Below are positions 33,251 through 35,000 of a stretch of 35,000 nt of DNA, one piece after another (within the stretch, counting starts at the first letter, position 1; the number at the start of each line of letters is the position of its first letter). The stretch spans positions 1-35,000 of the forward strand of contig JANFNE010000097.1 in assembly GCA_024867545.1 (NCBI GenBank). Reading direction: 5' to 3'. The notes below the pieces were generated by a model. It did no database searches and was not told the DNA's origin. It worked only from the letters and a program-made list of their open reading frames with translations. The position numbers were made by a program, and so were the translations under genes. This stretch comes from Phytopythium helicoides (taxonomy: Eukaryota; Oomycota; Peronosporomycetes; Pythiales; Pythiaceae).

Positions 33251-35000
33251 TATAACTTATATCGTACAAACACAAACATACTTATACAGCACACAAGCAC
33301 AAAACCAACGAGTGGTTCTCAGCCACCGTGCGTTCCTGCACGCTCTCATCGTTTGTGCATGTTCATATGACATCCATATACTAGAATCAAAACAGTGGGG
33401 TCATATTTGGATGCATTAACACGGTCAAAATACGACACCCCAAAATCAAAAGGAGCACCACCCACACCTCAAAACCCACGTTTCCCTTCATTCCGAAGCC
33501 TGTATTGATCGTGCACCCGTATAAATTGGCCTGCACACAGTTCGTATGACCCCTTGAGCACACCCAAAGCGAGAGAGCTCGGGGTGTTCATCTTCAATGA
33601 TCAAAATTGGTGGCAAGGGTGAAGGTGACAAGTGTCACATTCACATTTCATTTACTGTAGCCCACCAGTTAAAAGTTTCACCTGGTGACAGAATCGTTTC
33701 TAGACGTCCGTAACACGCTCTTTCCAACGAGCTATGGCGCGAGGGTGCACGATAAGTGGAAGTGGGTCAAAAGTCGAAAAAACCGCGAAAAACAGGTCAA
33801 ACATGGTACATTTTTTTACACATATCGGGTTCTACAGGTCTCCAGTTGCAAGACTCGCCGTGTGACGATAGCCATCGTTTTAGCCCGTGTCACGGCCGTT
33901 ACAACGAGCTAAGATCCGAGGTCGTAGCTTCTCTGGGGGCTCCGCAATCGTTTCAAACGTGAGTGCGAACACAAAAGTCGTTCGGGGTTTCCGACTCGCT
34001 CCGCATGTTTGGGCCCCTAAAAACTCGACTTAATGAGCACCCCCAGCGGTGTCGAGTGACCGGAGGGGGTTTTCGACTACGCCCGACACGGTGGTGAAGT
34101 CAGCTCAGATCGGCCATCTAGGGTTTAGGCTCCAAGAGGCCATTCTGGCATGGCGACTCAATGTTGGTTGCACTTTCAACTACTCGACAATGTTCACCGC
34201 GAACACCCGAAAGTAGAAGGAGCGATCCTAGACCCTGGGACATTGGCTCTATAAGGGTTGTTCAACGCGCTGAGTCCGAATTTCGCGGTTTCGAGAGCTG
34301 AAAATGAGTGGTTCACAGCGATCGGGCCAATTTTATGAAAATTTTGATGGTTTTCTCGATCTGTAGGCTCCCCATTTGGTGTGAGTTCGCCGGACCTTGG
34401 CTAAAAAGTTGCGCCTAAATGCGTAGATATCAATCCATCTATGTCCGAGGTCCAACGGATCAATGGTTGCGGAGAAACAGCGTTTGAAAGCGGCATCTCC
34501 GACTCCATTTTCACTCTAATACACAATATACAGAGCGAAACTCATGTTGGTTTGTCGAAAATTTAGATATTTAACGCTATGTACCCAGCCCTTGTGAAAT
34601 TTATACTATTTCGAAAATTTTGGTAAAATTATGTCGAAAAAGTGGTTTTGAGGCCTGTTTTCGCGGTTTAATTGACGCGTCAAAAACGACCGCCTGGCCT
34701 GGCTGATGACATGGCAAGATACACCGTGACGAGAGGGTTGCAACGAGCTCATGGGAGCTTGCGTCCGACCACTGGAAGTGGGTCAACCAACTGCGTAAAA
34801 ACATTGTACACTAGCGTCGCCCAACCTGTTTTGCACAAGCTCTCGCTTGGTGATGTGTTGGGCCATGGCAAAGACTTGTATTTGCCGTTTGAACCGCGAA
34901 AAACCGATCAAAATTGGCGCCGTAACGGACGATTTCCTGCGGGGCCTCCTAGCCACTCATTGGGGGGAATTTCCCCCTTGGGCCAGTGTGCGCCACACAA
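33251..35000. other. Non-coding region, unrecognised, weak internal repetition
   Basis: About 1.75 kb with only short, featureless frames. Two similar stretches (about 33728-33812 and 34742-34808) share ACGAGCT, GGAAGTGGGTCAA and a tail ending in TACA. The phrase CCGCGAAAAAC/CCGATCAAAA recurs at 33782 and 34892. It may be part of a diverged repeat family, but I cannot name it. No RNA gene seen. Confidence 0.35.

Noticed and set aside
33685..33962. Overlapping 75- and 68-codon frames near 33.7-33.9 kb
   Set aside because: No recognisable motif and unstable composition; probably chance frames in non-coding DNA.

Overview
The window looks like nuclear DNA of an oomycete. A Pythium/Globisporangium-type genome is the best guess. 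The reasons are compact genes on both strands with very short introns (about 60-80 nt, clear GT..AG ends), high GC in coding DNA, stramenopile-style gene content, and 5S rRNA genes in tandem arrays with no 18S or 28S nearby. Unlinked 5S arrays are known from globose-sporangium Pythium species. The species assignment is inference; the gene structures are read directly from the sequence.

Positions 1-17965 are ordinary gene-dense DNA. In order: a BRWD/PHIP-type WD40-bromodomain chromatin protein with an added extended PHD finger (minus, runs off the left edge); a two-domain CrcB/FEX-like fluoride exporter (plus, four exons); an SR splicing factor with two RRMs, an RS tail and a C-terminal SAP-like motif (plus); UDP-N-acetylglucosamine pyrophosphorylase (minus, four exons); OHCU decarboxylase of the urate pathway (minus, four exons); a sterol C5-desaturase-like membrane di-iron enzyme (minus); a decayed ABCC transporter remnant (plus); and an F-box/SNF2/RING helicase-like gene (plus). 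The last gene is cut off inside its final helicase motif by a 5S rRNA gene.

Positions 17966-32215 are a 5S rDNA locus. The 118-nt 5S gene repeats every 533 bp on the plus strand and is interrupted twice. Both left breaks fall after the same nucleotide, 5S position 58, ending GTTAAGCA. The first insert (18521-18914) is a 394-bp non-coding sequence flanked by a 17-bp duplication of 5S positions 42-58. It carries its own diverged piece of the 5S internal promoter. The second (21064 to about 29306) is an 8.2-kb non-LTR retrotransposon. It has an ORF1, an ORF2 with APE-type endonuclease, reverse transcriptase and a CX3CX7HX4C C-terminal motif (L1/Tx1-like), a repeated 5' UTR and a repeated 3' UTR. 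Together these suggest a 5S-rDNA-targeting retrotransposon, possibly with a 5S-derived SINE-like companion. This is the most interesting system in the window.

Positions 32216-35000 hold four minus-strand tRNA-like pol III units. Each has A box, B box and oligo-T terminator consensus but a poor cloverleaf. About 1.7 kb of unrecognised non-coding DNA with weak internal repetition follows.
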